Positions 12,401 to 21,928 of a stretch of 64,000 nucleotides of DNA are shown here, piece after piece. Origin of the DNA: Atopsyche davidsoni (lineage: Eukaryota > Arthropoda > Insecta > Trichoptera > Hydrobiosidae); contig JAILWY010000010.1 of the NCBI GenBank assembly GCA_022113835.1, positions 4,117,501 to 4,181,500 on the forward strand, given 5' to 3'. Numbering within the stretch: position 1 is the first letter of the stretch; each line of letters starts with the position of its first letter. Below the pieces are notes generated by a model that saw only the letters and a list, made by a program, of their open reading frames with translations, was not told where the DNA came from and ran no database searches. Both the position numbers and the translations under genes were made by a program.

Positions 12401-14269
12401 AACGACCAATATGGAAAAAAAAAAAACCGAAAAAATATTAAAACTTGACAATTCTTGGCACAGGCTAAGATTTCACGAGATCATACACTCAGTTAAGGTA
12501 TACTCGAATATTTGCTGAAAAAATATTTTTCCGTCGGGAATTGATTTAATCGATTGAAAAAACCTTAATTATACTTTTAAATAATATTTCTATAAAACGG
12601 TGAAAAACTGTTGCACTTTATAGTTAAAAAAAGTACTTTATAGTAAAAAAACTTCTGTAGGCATATTATAATTCTTAGTCCTAGTAAGATAACGCATCAA
12701 AATCGAGTGAAATGATTTTAATTATGCACACCGCGTGTTACACCAATCAAACTTTACATTAAATCTTATGCGAAGCAAGCGTACATTCATATTCAAGTCA
12801 TTTGCGAAGTGCTTTTATAACTTCGACATTTCAAAAACAATAATTTAGCACACATCTCACCTAATTTTAAGTGATACCTGTTTTTTTTTTTTTTTAATAA
12901 AAGTCTAAACAATTTCAGAACTTTTATTACAAGATCTTGAGGGTTTTCGTGTTCTACAACGATAAATACAATCACTCCCTTGTTAAAAATGCAACCGATA
13001 TCTGTTGCACTCACGCTTGTTGCATTTTCTACTCTGTAATCATAAAAGGTTTCACTGATACCTCAAAGAAATTGAAACCTTTGACACAATCTATGAAACC
13101 AAGTTCACAGTCAGTCGTAGCTCAATGGCCTTTGTTGTTAAAACACGGGGTCTCGAGTCCTGACCAATGAACTCGTTAGGGTCGTAAAATTTAAAATATT
13201 GATACAAGCGCAATCAAAGTATTTAAATTATAATAAAAAAAATTATTAAAAAAAATTATTTTAGTTTTAATAGATAGGGATGAAAATCTTGAAAGCGGCA
13301 TGTTTGTGAAAAACTCATGATTTAATTTAGTTGATTTATTCTGATTTTTTGTAATTTTTTTTTTTTAAATTATGATTATAAAATGAAATGTAGGGCAAAC
13401 AATGCATTTCCACCGAATGATCGATAGAGCTACAAATATAGGTCACCAGGAGGTGTCGCCCTGGCCTATAAACTTCCTAGATGCACTTCAATTGTATATC
13501 TATATTTATATTACTTTTATGACGTAAATGAACGCCAGATTTTTCTCTCTTTCCACGGTTGCATTTTATATGTTTCTCGTGAAGTTAAAGAAAATAAGAC
13601 ACGTAGAATAAATAACTAATCGGCGAGCATTAATTGCACATTAAAAATTATTTTCATAATGAAAAATAATCAAAATTTCTTATTTGTATATTCAGAATTT
13701 CAGTTTAAAGCTATTCATATTTAAAAAAAAAAACTACTTTTAATAGTATATAATGATTGCACATTGAATCTTAATGCATCACTACATCGATGTAATAAAA
13801 TTACATTCAGAGCACTGACACATCAGAGTATCCTTCAAATAACTTATTTAAGCGGGTTTAATTCAGTGTTAAAAGAAATACAGTAAATTCAAAGCACTAA
13901 GAGTTGAATGTTTATTTACGACAGACAATATTTAGTTCCTGTATACCGAAAACAGCATTACACGCGGATATTGATTTTGATGTCACAGGCTTATAACTTC
14001 CACCAAGGAATTATAAAAATAGAGAAAAAAATATTCGGTATCTGTCAAATTTGGCGTTTCCTTCAGTCACGAAACTGCCTTTCGAGCCTTTACGTCGATC
14101 AGCTGACATTTGGTCGAGAGGGGTAGATTTGCCGACGGCGGCCGTTACCGGCGGAAATTCAGATGTCATTGCAAATATACCGAATGATTCTTTACCTGAC
14201 TAGAAATTCAGGAAGCACTGAGACTTCAGGCTCCGGTGACAGCTCCGCAGTTTTGGTAGTTTCTTCCAT
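369..14269 (-). CDS. E78: E78-type nuclear receptor gene, 5' half (two alternative starts)
   Basis: This is the partial gene of an ecdysone-pathway nuclear receptor of the E78 (Eip78C) type, a DNA-binding transcription factor. Seen: four coding exons on the minus strand at 14196-14269, 11420-11466, 9865-10027 and 369-496. The last carries the first C4 zinc finger ([22 protein letters not shown]), which fits E78 better than E75, whose finger reads [14 protein letters not shown]. Splice phases allow 14196-14269 > 11420-11466 > 369-496 (phases 2 and 1; 83 visible residues) or 9865-10027 > 369-496 (phase 1; 97 visible residues). Both give a Glu codon at the shared junction. The 9.8-kb exon cannot join the 11.4-kb exon in frame, so it is an alternative first exon. 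The second finger and ligand-binding domain are outside the window. The neighbour is SURF1, divergent about 2.8 kb away. E78 assignment is from family knowledge; exon joins are inference from phase and splice consensus. Confidence 0.8.
4001..4147 (+). pseudogene. Non-LTR retrotransposon RT C-terminal remnant
   Basis: A 48-codon frame reads [20 protein letters not shown], then a [20 protein letters not shown] segment, and ends in a stop. This pattern (LDxIQRRAxRLIDxxxL, then a LQSLEHRRxVASLxxFYRxYHG-like block) is typical of the region after the reverse transcriptase in Jockey/RTE-type insect LINEs. The upstream RT and downstream tail are not recognisable, so it is a 5'-truncated, decayed copy inside the E78 intron. 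Family assignment is from memory of LINE proteins. Confidence 0.6.
8583..8850 (-). mobile_element. GC-rich, A-tailed LINE 3' end (5'-truncated)
   Basis: A roughly 260-bp block is sharply GC-rich against an AT-rich intron. Read on the minus strand it ends in an A-run just after CGCGAAATTCC. The abrupt composition edge and the A-tail suggest the 3' UTR of a 5'-truncated non-LTR retrotransposon. Long ORFs through it on both strands are composition artefacts. I cannot name the clade, and no clear target-site duplication is visible. Confidence 0.45.
9865..10027 (-). CDS. E78: E78 alternative first coding exon (short-N-terminus isoform)
   Basis: This exon starts at an ATG ([20 protein letters not shown]) and runs 54 codons plus 1 nt to a consensus donor (CCAG|GTAGGC). 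It ends in phase 1, exactly what the zinc-finger exon needs, and is out of frame with the 47-nt exon at 11420. The encoded N-terminus is rich in Pro, Ala and acidic residues ([16 protein letters not shown]), plausible for an A/B activation region. It lies in a GC/CpG-rich block unlike the surrounding AT-rich intron, consistent with its own promoter upstream (10028-10840). Start choice: first ATG in the frame after a GC-rich leader. Confidence 0.75.
10028..10840 (-). promoter_or_regulatory. CpG-rich 5' region/promoter of the alternative E78 first exon
   Basis: This strongly GC/CpG-rich stretch lies immediately upstream (minus strand) of the MDVFEL exon, in an otherwise AT-rich region. A TATA-like AAATATA (10141-10148 on the minus strand) sits about 115 bp before the ATG. 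Many overlapping ORFs on both strands reflect base composition. I infer a promoter and 5' UTR; no transcription start is proven by sequence. Confidence 0.45.
11420..11466 (-). CDS. E78: E78 upstream exon 2 (47 nt)
   Basis: This small exon has a strong acceptor (a T-run then TTTTCAG) and a donor (AAAG|GTATGG). It enters in phase 2, leaves in phase 1, and encodes [19 protein letters not shown] is a sumoylation-like motif (psi-K-x-E). In-frame joining to both its upstream and downstream exons is the main support. Confidence 0.7.
11467..14195 (-). other. E78 intron between upstream exons 1 and 2
   Basis: The sequence is AT-rich with homopolymer runs. It holds a tRNA-like fragment at 13111-13170 and a second weak one near 12318-12370. 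No coding sequence is recognised. Confidence 0.55.
13111..13170 (+). repeat. tRNA-derived SINE-like fragment
   Basis: An A-box-like TAGCTCAATGG (13118-13128) is followed at normal spacing by a B-box-like GGTCTCGAGTCC (13149-13160). The two boxes look like an internal Pol III promoter, but no cloverleaf forms and the B box carries an extra base. A decayed tRNA-derived SINE or tRNA pseudogene is the best reading. Confidence 0.35.
14196..14269 (-). CDS. E78: E78 first coding exon of the two-exon N-terminus
   Basis: The ATG at 14269 opens a frame [20 protein letters not shown] that runs to a donor (GTCAG|GTAAAG) in phase 2, in frame with the 11.4-kb exon. I read the frame as 24 codons plus 2 nt, beginning at the ATG that follows a TTACAACT leader. 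The peptide is acidic and Pro-rich. The start is the first ATG in this frame upstream of the donor. Confidence 0.65.
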
Positions 14270-14580
14270 AGTTGTAAAATGCGATTTCTCCTCTATTTCT
14301 TCATGACACTCGCGAATTTCGTTGTAAACCGTAGCAACACTTTATACTGACCCCCGTCGATCAAACTATTTAACGCTGTATTGATTCGCGGGCCGTTGTA
14401 ATGACCGAACAATGGCAAGAAAATCGGGACATATAAATAAAGTAACGCACGTGAAGTCCGCGATTAGCGCCTATGCAAAATGCGAATGCACGTCAGAGCT
14501 CGGGGGCGGTCCGGAACACTCTGCGAGGGTCGTTACTACCCTCGTACCGCAAACCTTCTAGGGTTGCCACGGACGCTCCT
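14270..14580 (-). promoter_or_regulatory. Probable upstream E78 promoter region
   Basis: A GC-richer island begins just upstream of the METT exon and fades into AT-rich DNA at about 14580. A TATA-like TTTATTTATATG on the minus strand lies near 14430, and an octamer-like ATGCAAAAT is on the plus strand near 14473. Position and composition suggest a promoter and 5' UTR; this is inference. Confidence 0.35.
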
Positions 14581-17025
14581 TTATTTATGTGACGTATTTT
14601 TCATAATTCAACTTTTGCAAATCTTCATCTTTAGATTACTCACTTTACACTGAATAGTCAATTGACTAAAAGATTGCTAAAAAAGTTTATTTGTGAGCAT
14701 TTTCTTTCAGTGGTTGTGTCTGTAAAAGCCCTAGAAAGTTGAAAGTACTCATATTATAATGACTTTTTATGTTTGTTATTTGTTACCCTATACATTTTTC
14801 GCATTTAAAAATAATTTTTAACTACCTTGTGCAGTATCTTTCACAAATGTTAAGTGTATATTTTATAGTTTTCAAAGTTCTGAAATTTTTTTAAAACAAT
14901 AAGCAATCAATGACTTGGCGAAAACATTGCTTACCTAGGCTTGCTTAAGTTAATAACTAATAAAACTTCATAGCTTTATATATAAAATTTCGAAACGTCG
15001 AAAACCTTACAGCGACAATGCACATCACAATCCAACAGGAGAGAATATGCGACCGGCATCACATGAAGAAACCAAAGCACGTGGCTGCACTTCAGGCGTG
15101 GGCAACCGCAGAATAGCATCGATGACCGAAACCCCTGGGTGTATTGTGTTGGGGAGGATAGACCTTAAATGCAGCGGCAGTGGCTGAATTAAGTATACCT
15201 ACTATAAATCAAGCGTAAATACCAGTTCAAGAAGTAAATACCAGAAGCAATTTATGTATTACTTTGAATCAATTTGAAAATACTTTTTTAAGTGTATTGA
15301 TACAAATTTCATCATACCATACTAATGATGGTATTTTACGTTATGTTTCGTACACAGTAAGTATTTCACGTGATTTTTAAAAATAATCAGATTGTTTGCT
15401 CAGATTTAAAGCGCATTGCACGCCACTGGTTTTGGTACCATTCTGTTCTGATTTTTTAGCTATAGTCACAAAAACCTGTTTTTAAAAGATACAGCCGGAA
15501 AGATGCGAGTTCTGCTTTATTTTGGAGCGCGGGGAACAACCTGGCAATAACCTCTTCAATACACATACTTTGGAGTACCCAAGGCTATTAATTAAATCCT
15601 CCACGTGCAAGGGTAAATTCGTCTGTATCGCTCTCAAAATAATATTTAAAAATATATTAATTATCTTTTTGTTATTCCTAAAAAAAATCACCAACGTCGC
15701 CAGAATTATTAACGAAGTAGGCGACGGGGTGAAGCACAAGTATTAGTTAGACATAAATAATGACGTGCGTACAAAGTCAGCACAGCCTTTTCAACCCTTG
15801 CACTATGCACCGTCATGCGCAATGAGGTTCCGTAAACACAGTGACCTTGGTCTATATTCCCAACAGATCTCTATTACATTAAAAAATAAATGTTTTTATT
15901 GAGATATTAGACAGCTAGATGTATTTACTTTAAGACTAATCATATTACTTCAGTAATATTTAAATATAAAAAATACTTAATCGTTAAAAGTTTTTTTTTA
16001 TTTATAATTATTAGTAAATGTAAATGTACAAAAGTAAGCTATTATTTGTATATAGGCATGAAAGTTTAGAAAAAAATATTTACAAGATCGTATGCACTGA
16101 AATATGCGTATAAATTGCAACAAAACACCTTTGGTGGGTTACAACCCCGTTTTTCCAAACAAATACCGAAAATGCAATATCTCTCCATGGATAGACAAGG
16201 GTTGTAGTTTTTTTTTTTTGTTTTTTTTTTTAGTTTTTTCATATTGTAATTTAATTTATTGTTATTCAAGATCAATTATGACAGAGCGCTCTTTTGTAAA
16301 TTATAAACATGTGTTTGATTCATAAATATGTATTATCGTAATTGGAGTCGACAGGTACTGGGGGATATGATTACCTAATAATAATATCTCCGCAACGAAT
16401 AGTAAATTAATTTTTATCGCATATTCAGCATGTTCTACTTGAACGTCGCGCCAGTATATGTGAAACAACGCCAATTCGTGTTTACTTTGAGTAAAATAAA
16501 AAAATATATTACTTACTTTAAATTTAATAAGATAGAAATTTATTTCTAATTTAAAAGTCCTAAATATATTTTTAAAATATTATATTAAATGCTAGATGCT
16601 TGGGTGACAAAAAATACATTTTTATGTTAGGCAAGTTGGCAAATAAATATTACAAAGATGCAAAAAATTTATTGCCTTGCGTTCATTTCTGGTAAGACAA
16701 TTTAAGTTAACTTAGTGATTTTAAATAATTCATCTTTTCATATTTCATAGTTTTGTAATAAAAAGAATGTAGATGTCAAAATAATATTTATTTTACCATG
16801 CACGTGTCAAAATAAAACATAGACAATATACCTTTTAGTCTCTGCTCGTGGTTTTATTAAAAGAAGAAGAATCTTTCAAGTGTCAATATTCTGTCACTGA
16901 CTCATTGAGACTTTGACATACCCGGTATATTAATTTGGATATTTGGGCATATAAAGATTACAAACAAATCGTTTTTTTACTGATATAAATAAATAAATAT
17001 TATAATTATTAAGTAGAATTTAAAA
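14581..17025. other. Intergenic, E78 to SURF1 (divergent)
   Basis: This AT-rich spacer lies between two divergently oriented genes. Short ORFs at 15.5-15.7 kb and 16.1-16.3 kb lack domains or splice-supported extension. The last few hundred bases should hold the SURF1 promoter, but no clear core element stands out. Confidence 0.5.
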
Positions 17026-17604
17026 ATGTTTATGTTACGATTTCATGCTATAAAAAATGTTCTTTATCAACCATCTAGGAGTTTGCCATGTAAATCTAAA
17101 ATAATAACTAATTTCGTACGACACAAGACAGTTTATTTTAACTATTTTGTGAGAAAAGAAGAAAAAATTCCGAATGAAGCAGTGAAATGGATACTGTTGG
17201 TATGTTATTAATATGTAAAAGTTATTTTTTGTTATACGTGATTATGTAAGGTTATAATTTTTTTTAAATCCTTCAATACAGTACTATATGCTATTTCAAC
17301 TACTTTATAGGTTTTGATAATTATTATATTTAAAGAGTAATTCAAATATCCAACTCTTAATGATAGGCCCAATCTGATTTTTCACACTATTCATATTTCA
17401 CTACAGATTTCAAATTTTAGACCAAAAATATTTTATATTATTTATTTCCAGGCCATTCCTGTTACGTCGTTTGGCTTAGGATGTTGGCAAGTACAAAGAC
17501 GAGAGTGGAAGTTGAACCTCTTAAAATTTATGAATGACAAATCCAGCGCTCCTCCAACAGAACTACCTTTAGAGTGAGTAATTAACTAGATATAATATTG
17601 TATA

Positions 17605-17636
<32 letters not shown>

Positions 17637-18926
17637 AAATTAATATCGTACATATATATTTTTTTAATTACAATACTTTTTTTAGTATTTCAGAATTAGC
17701 TTCAATGGAATATAATCCTGTCAAAGTTCGTGGAACTTTCCTGCATGATCGAGAGATTCTTTTTGGACCACGTTCTTTAGTGGAACATGGAGGCTTGACA
17801 CCTGCCGCAGGGTCCCTAATCACAAACCCAAATAAGAATCAAGGCTTTCTTGTAATAACTCCTTTTGTTCTTAGTGATAAAAAGTAAGTTATCAGTTTTC
17901 AGTATATTTTATAATATTTTGTAGTATTTATTCTGTATAAAACCTATAATATTTGTATATTGTATATTTTACATCTGTGGTGTTTTTATATCTATGATGT
18001 GGAGAGTTACAAAAATATACCATTTTACGGATATTTTAAAAATATATGTTTCAGACTGGTTTTTTATAGCAAAAAGTACCATTGTTTTATTATTATTAGC
18101 ATAGTATTTCCTTCTATATAGTATACATTTTATTTTATTTTAGAAAAGTTATCCTTGTAAATCGTGGTTGGGTTCCTTCAACTATGAAAAATCCTAACAA
18201 GAGACTCCCAGGACAAATTGAAGAAGAAGTTGAAATAGTAGGGCTCGTAAGGCTCACTGAGAAACGACCTCCGTTTGTCCCCCGTAACAAACCTGAAAGT
18301 GGTCAATGGTTTTACAGGTACATTATAGATTTTATAAATCTGCTTTTTAGAATTATAACTTTTAAACATTATTAAATAATTATAGCACATATTAGTAAAT
18401 ATTGCTTATCATTATTGTTCTGGTTGGAATTTTCAAAGAAGTTATGTGTTCTTTAAATCTTTCGTTGATATTCCTCTTGGTCTGTCCGATATATACTACT
18501 CATCACATCTCAATTTATACACTAGACTTATTGAAAGTTGATCAATTATGTATAAAATTTTGATAAATCATTAGCTTTTACTTAGAAATGAAGAACGCTT
18601 TGATTGGCGAAAGCGCTCAGAAAAATATATTATTTTAAATCTCTTGGTCATTATGCTATTCATATTTGTTGTTTATTTTATTTTAATATAGTAAAATTAT
18701 TTGTTTCAGAGACTTGGATGAAATTTGTGAAATTACTGGATCTTCTCCCGTATGGTTAGATATTAAAGGTTCTGAAAATATGCCAAACGGATGGCCTATT
18801 CCTAACCAGACAAGAATAAGTGTTCGCAATGAACACATGTCTTATTTAATAACATGGTTCAGTCTATCAGGAGCTACATTCTTTATGTGGTTCAGACAGT
18901 TTATCAAAAAGATGCCCTTGCTCTAA
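17026..18926 (+). CDS. Surf1: SURF1, cytochrome c oxidase assembly factor
   Basis: Surf1 is an inner-mitochondrial-membrane factor needed early in complex IV assembly. Five exons join perfectly: 17026-17199, 17452-17573, 17686-17883, 18144-18317 and 18710-18926 (phases 0, 2, 2, 2), giving 294 aa, close to the roughly 300 aa of the human protein. Seen: a basic N-terminus fitting a mitochondrial presequence; a first membrane segment ([17 protein letters not shown], about residues 54-70) followed by the family motif GCWQVQRR; the central [16 protein letters not shown] and [10 protein letters not shown] blocks; [16 protein letters not shown]; and a C-terminal membrane segment ([17 protein letters not shown]). 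All splice sites are GT-AG, with acceptors TTTCCAG, TTTTTAG, TTTTAG and TTTCAG. An AATAAA follows at 19040. The gene appears intact. It converges on pins. Confidence 0.95.
17605..17628. repeat. (AT)n microsatellite in SURF1 intron 2
   Basis: About twelve AT dinucleotides lie between SURF1 exons 2 and 3, well clear of both splice sites. Length is likely polymorphic. Confidence 0.9.
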
Positions 18927-19039
18927 AAATTATAGGCAACTTATTACGATGCATGCGACATAAAATCTAATTTAAAAAACGGAGACATCCATTTAGCAGT
19001 GGATCAATAATGGGTGATGTGCTGGTTTTAATTTTTTTT

Positions 19040-19045
19040 AATAAA
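19040..19045 (+). terminator. SURF1 poly(A) signal
   Basis: This is the first canonical AATAAA after the SURF1 stop codon, about 115 nt downstream, in a T-rich context. Confidence 0.6.
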
Positions 19046-21478
19046 GTATTGCCTTCAGTATCTGAAATGTTATTTTTTTAAGGTAGATAGAGTTAAGTAT
19101 TGCTGTGCTGCATATGAATAACTGCTTTAATATTTGTGAATTTTGAAACATTAAAAATTTCTACTCTTTAGGCAATTGTGTCACCAAAGACATGATAAAA
19201 ATCAAGGGAGTATATTTATACTTTACCAACAAAATTTTAGCTTTGCGCTGACTATTTATTTAAAAAAGTGATACATATTTTAAAACTGGAAATTAAAAAT
19301 GACAATTGCCACGCATTCAAATTCTAATGGACTATTTTTATTGGGAGAAACATTGAAACTTTAATGTTTTTTTTCTTCCACAGCATAACACCTAAGAACC
19401 GAATATTTATTTTTACTCAGTTGTTGCTGCCATCCACCATAAGCTTTCATTTTGATTTTTTTGCGCGAATCTATTTTTAATTTTTATTATGACTTTTTTT
19501 TACATATGGGATAAGCACACCAAAATATTGATAAAAGAATTGACTAATATATGGGAATTAAATATGAAAAATTATAGATATTGTTATAAAATCATACATT
19601 TTAGACACAATAACTACAAAACCTGAGCTTTTGCGCCTTCTCCCTTGCTCCGACTCCCTCATCCCTCGCGCACAACCTTCCTTGTGACACTTGGTTGCGG
19701 ATACACATGAGCCATATACAGAATATAAAAACAGTTTACAAATGTATAGCGCCTGCGCTTCAGAGTCAGTCCTGTTACCATGCAGATTTTTTGCTTGGGT
19801 ACTGTATGTAAATTTAACAAATTGACATTCTGGACAGCAAATTACTTTGCTCCGATCTAAAATTCTGTTCTTAAAAAGACCGATGAATAAGAGTTTAAAA
19901 GGAAAATGACTTTCCATTTACAGCTTGTTGAAGTGCTTTTGGAATCTAACTAATTAAATATCAGTTATGTGCAGTCCATATGAGTAAGAAAACACTGCAT
20001 GCCCCAAAATATATATTTTTTAAATCCCCTTTAAAAAATAACTGCAATCACTTAAGTAACTATCGGTACTTGTATTGTCACTTTATTTAGAAACCTAATT
20101 AGTCTTTCATTAGTTAGAAGCTTTAAATAGGGTTATATGTCCTGGATCCCATGCCAGAAAGCACTTCTAATTTATTTCCCGATCCATTTTAATTAAAGCA
20201 AAGACTGGATTCTCCTCATGGATACCAATCAATACCGATTACCTGATGTCTTGTTCGCGGGCATTTTCAATCAAGTATCAGTGATCACCAAATTAAGATG
20301 ATCTTCCGAAAGGCATAAGAAATGGCTTTATGATTCATAACTATGTAGTTGAGGTTGTCACAACTACATAGACTTCCGATAGTCCTTGAAAAGTCTTTTT
20401 AGGGTAGAATTTCAAAGGCCACACATGCAATTTCCTACTTAAAAATTATTGTAATCACAGGATTCAGGTAAAAACTGGATTTTTTAAGAATAATTTTTTT
20501 TATCGCTTTCGGGTAATGCAATTGAATTGTGAAAAATCAATAAATGGATTTACTTAAAACTAAGTTTATTGCAATTTGGATCTTGCTCTCCGAACGTGTA
20601 TTCTGTTTGCGAAAGGCCTTATGGTGAAGGTGTAAAATGTTGGTTGCGCATTTGGGTGTGTTTTATTATTTATAATTTAAATTTTGTATTAGATTTTTTT
20701 TGGGTTTAAATTAGCACCGTGAAAAGCTCTGAATCACGTGGAATAGTAAAATTTTTCTTATGTTTTGAGTTAGGTGTCATTTATTTTGTATCTACTCAGA
20801 CCTGATATTTATTACACTTCAAAGCTATATATAGTATCTCCATACCTTTAAATATTGCCAAGTGTTGTAACAATAATATTGGAAGAGGTATAAAAAAAAT
20901 CCAGTAATGTACATAATTTTATTATTCTAAATATTTTAATTATACAATTTATTTTAACATAGTGTTAGTATGTATATTCATAGGTGGACATTATGATGAA
21001 ACAAAAATAATACCTTGTATTTTGAGACATTGTTCATTAAGTCATGATACAATTAATTATACAGCATATTATGAATAAACAAGTGGACAGAATTCATCGA
21101 TTTCATAAGATTAGTTTAAAGGTAAAAATATTACATTATTTAACGATTACTTGATTATGTTTAGATATTAATGTTGTATAATTGTAAGCATTAAAACTTT
21201 GGCACACTAATAATTAAAAAAAATATCATTATAATTATTCAGAAAAAGCGGTCAAAAGACTGCTATTATTAATATTAATAATAACGAAGTAATATCGTTT
21301 TTTTAAAGTATATAGTGCACATTGTAAATTTAAGTGAAAAAACTTATAAGATAAACCCTAAATAATTAAAAAAAAAAAAAAAAAAGTAATGGTTGATTGT
21401 TAAGTATTTTTAAAAAAAATGGAGATAACTTGTACTAAATATGGCAGTCGCAAATTATAAGTATTTTATATTGTGATC
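19046..21478. other. Convergent SURF1/pins intergenic spacer
   Basis: AT-rich, with no supported gene. A 119-codon minus-strand ORF at 19558-19917 has no recognisable domain. A short perfect hairpin (11-bp arms, CTATGTAGTTG at 20341-20351 and its complement at 20361-20371, 9-nt loop) lies in the middle; it is too short for a miRNA precursor call. Confidence 0.5.
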
Positions 21479-21484
21479 TTTATT
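21479..21484 (-). terminator. Candidate pins poly(A) signal
   Basis: AATAAA on the minus strand about 450 nt after the pins stop codon. Other AATAAA-like words occur in this AT-rich tail, so the exact site is uncertain. Confidence 0.4.
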
Positions 21485-21928
21485 ATAAAGTACAATATTG
21501 TAAGTAAATGGCAATAAAAAAAAAATGGAATCTCGGCCATTAATTAATTTTTTCCTATCGACTATAAGTAAGTCCTATGAAATAAAATTAGGTACATCCA
21601 TTTGCGGTTATTAACTATTGAGTTGCTGATTAAGTCTTAATCTTCAAATTCATCTTGGAAAGCTTTCTGCATGCTTAGATTTTTCAGAATGTTTACACCA
21701 ATATTATCAATATATTTTTTAACATAGACCAACAAGATAACATAACATCTCTTTACTAATGTAAATAATTCAATTAGAATTATAAACTTAACAAAGTGTT
21801 TCCATACAAGGTAAGCCAATAACAAACTATCCATTTGATATGATTGTGAATAGGGCACTTGCTACTTAGGCCGTAAACAATTCAAGCGGAGGACATGAAT
21901 ATTGAAATCACCATGTAATTTCATCGGC

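Noticed and set aside
19558..19917. 119-codon minus-strand ORF
   Set aside because: No recognised domain, no splice-supported extension, and it lies in the convergent spacer after SURF1.
20341..20371. miRNA precursor
   Set aside because: Only 11-bp arms; no extended stem beyond the perfect core.
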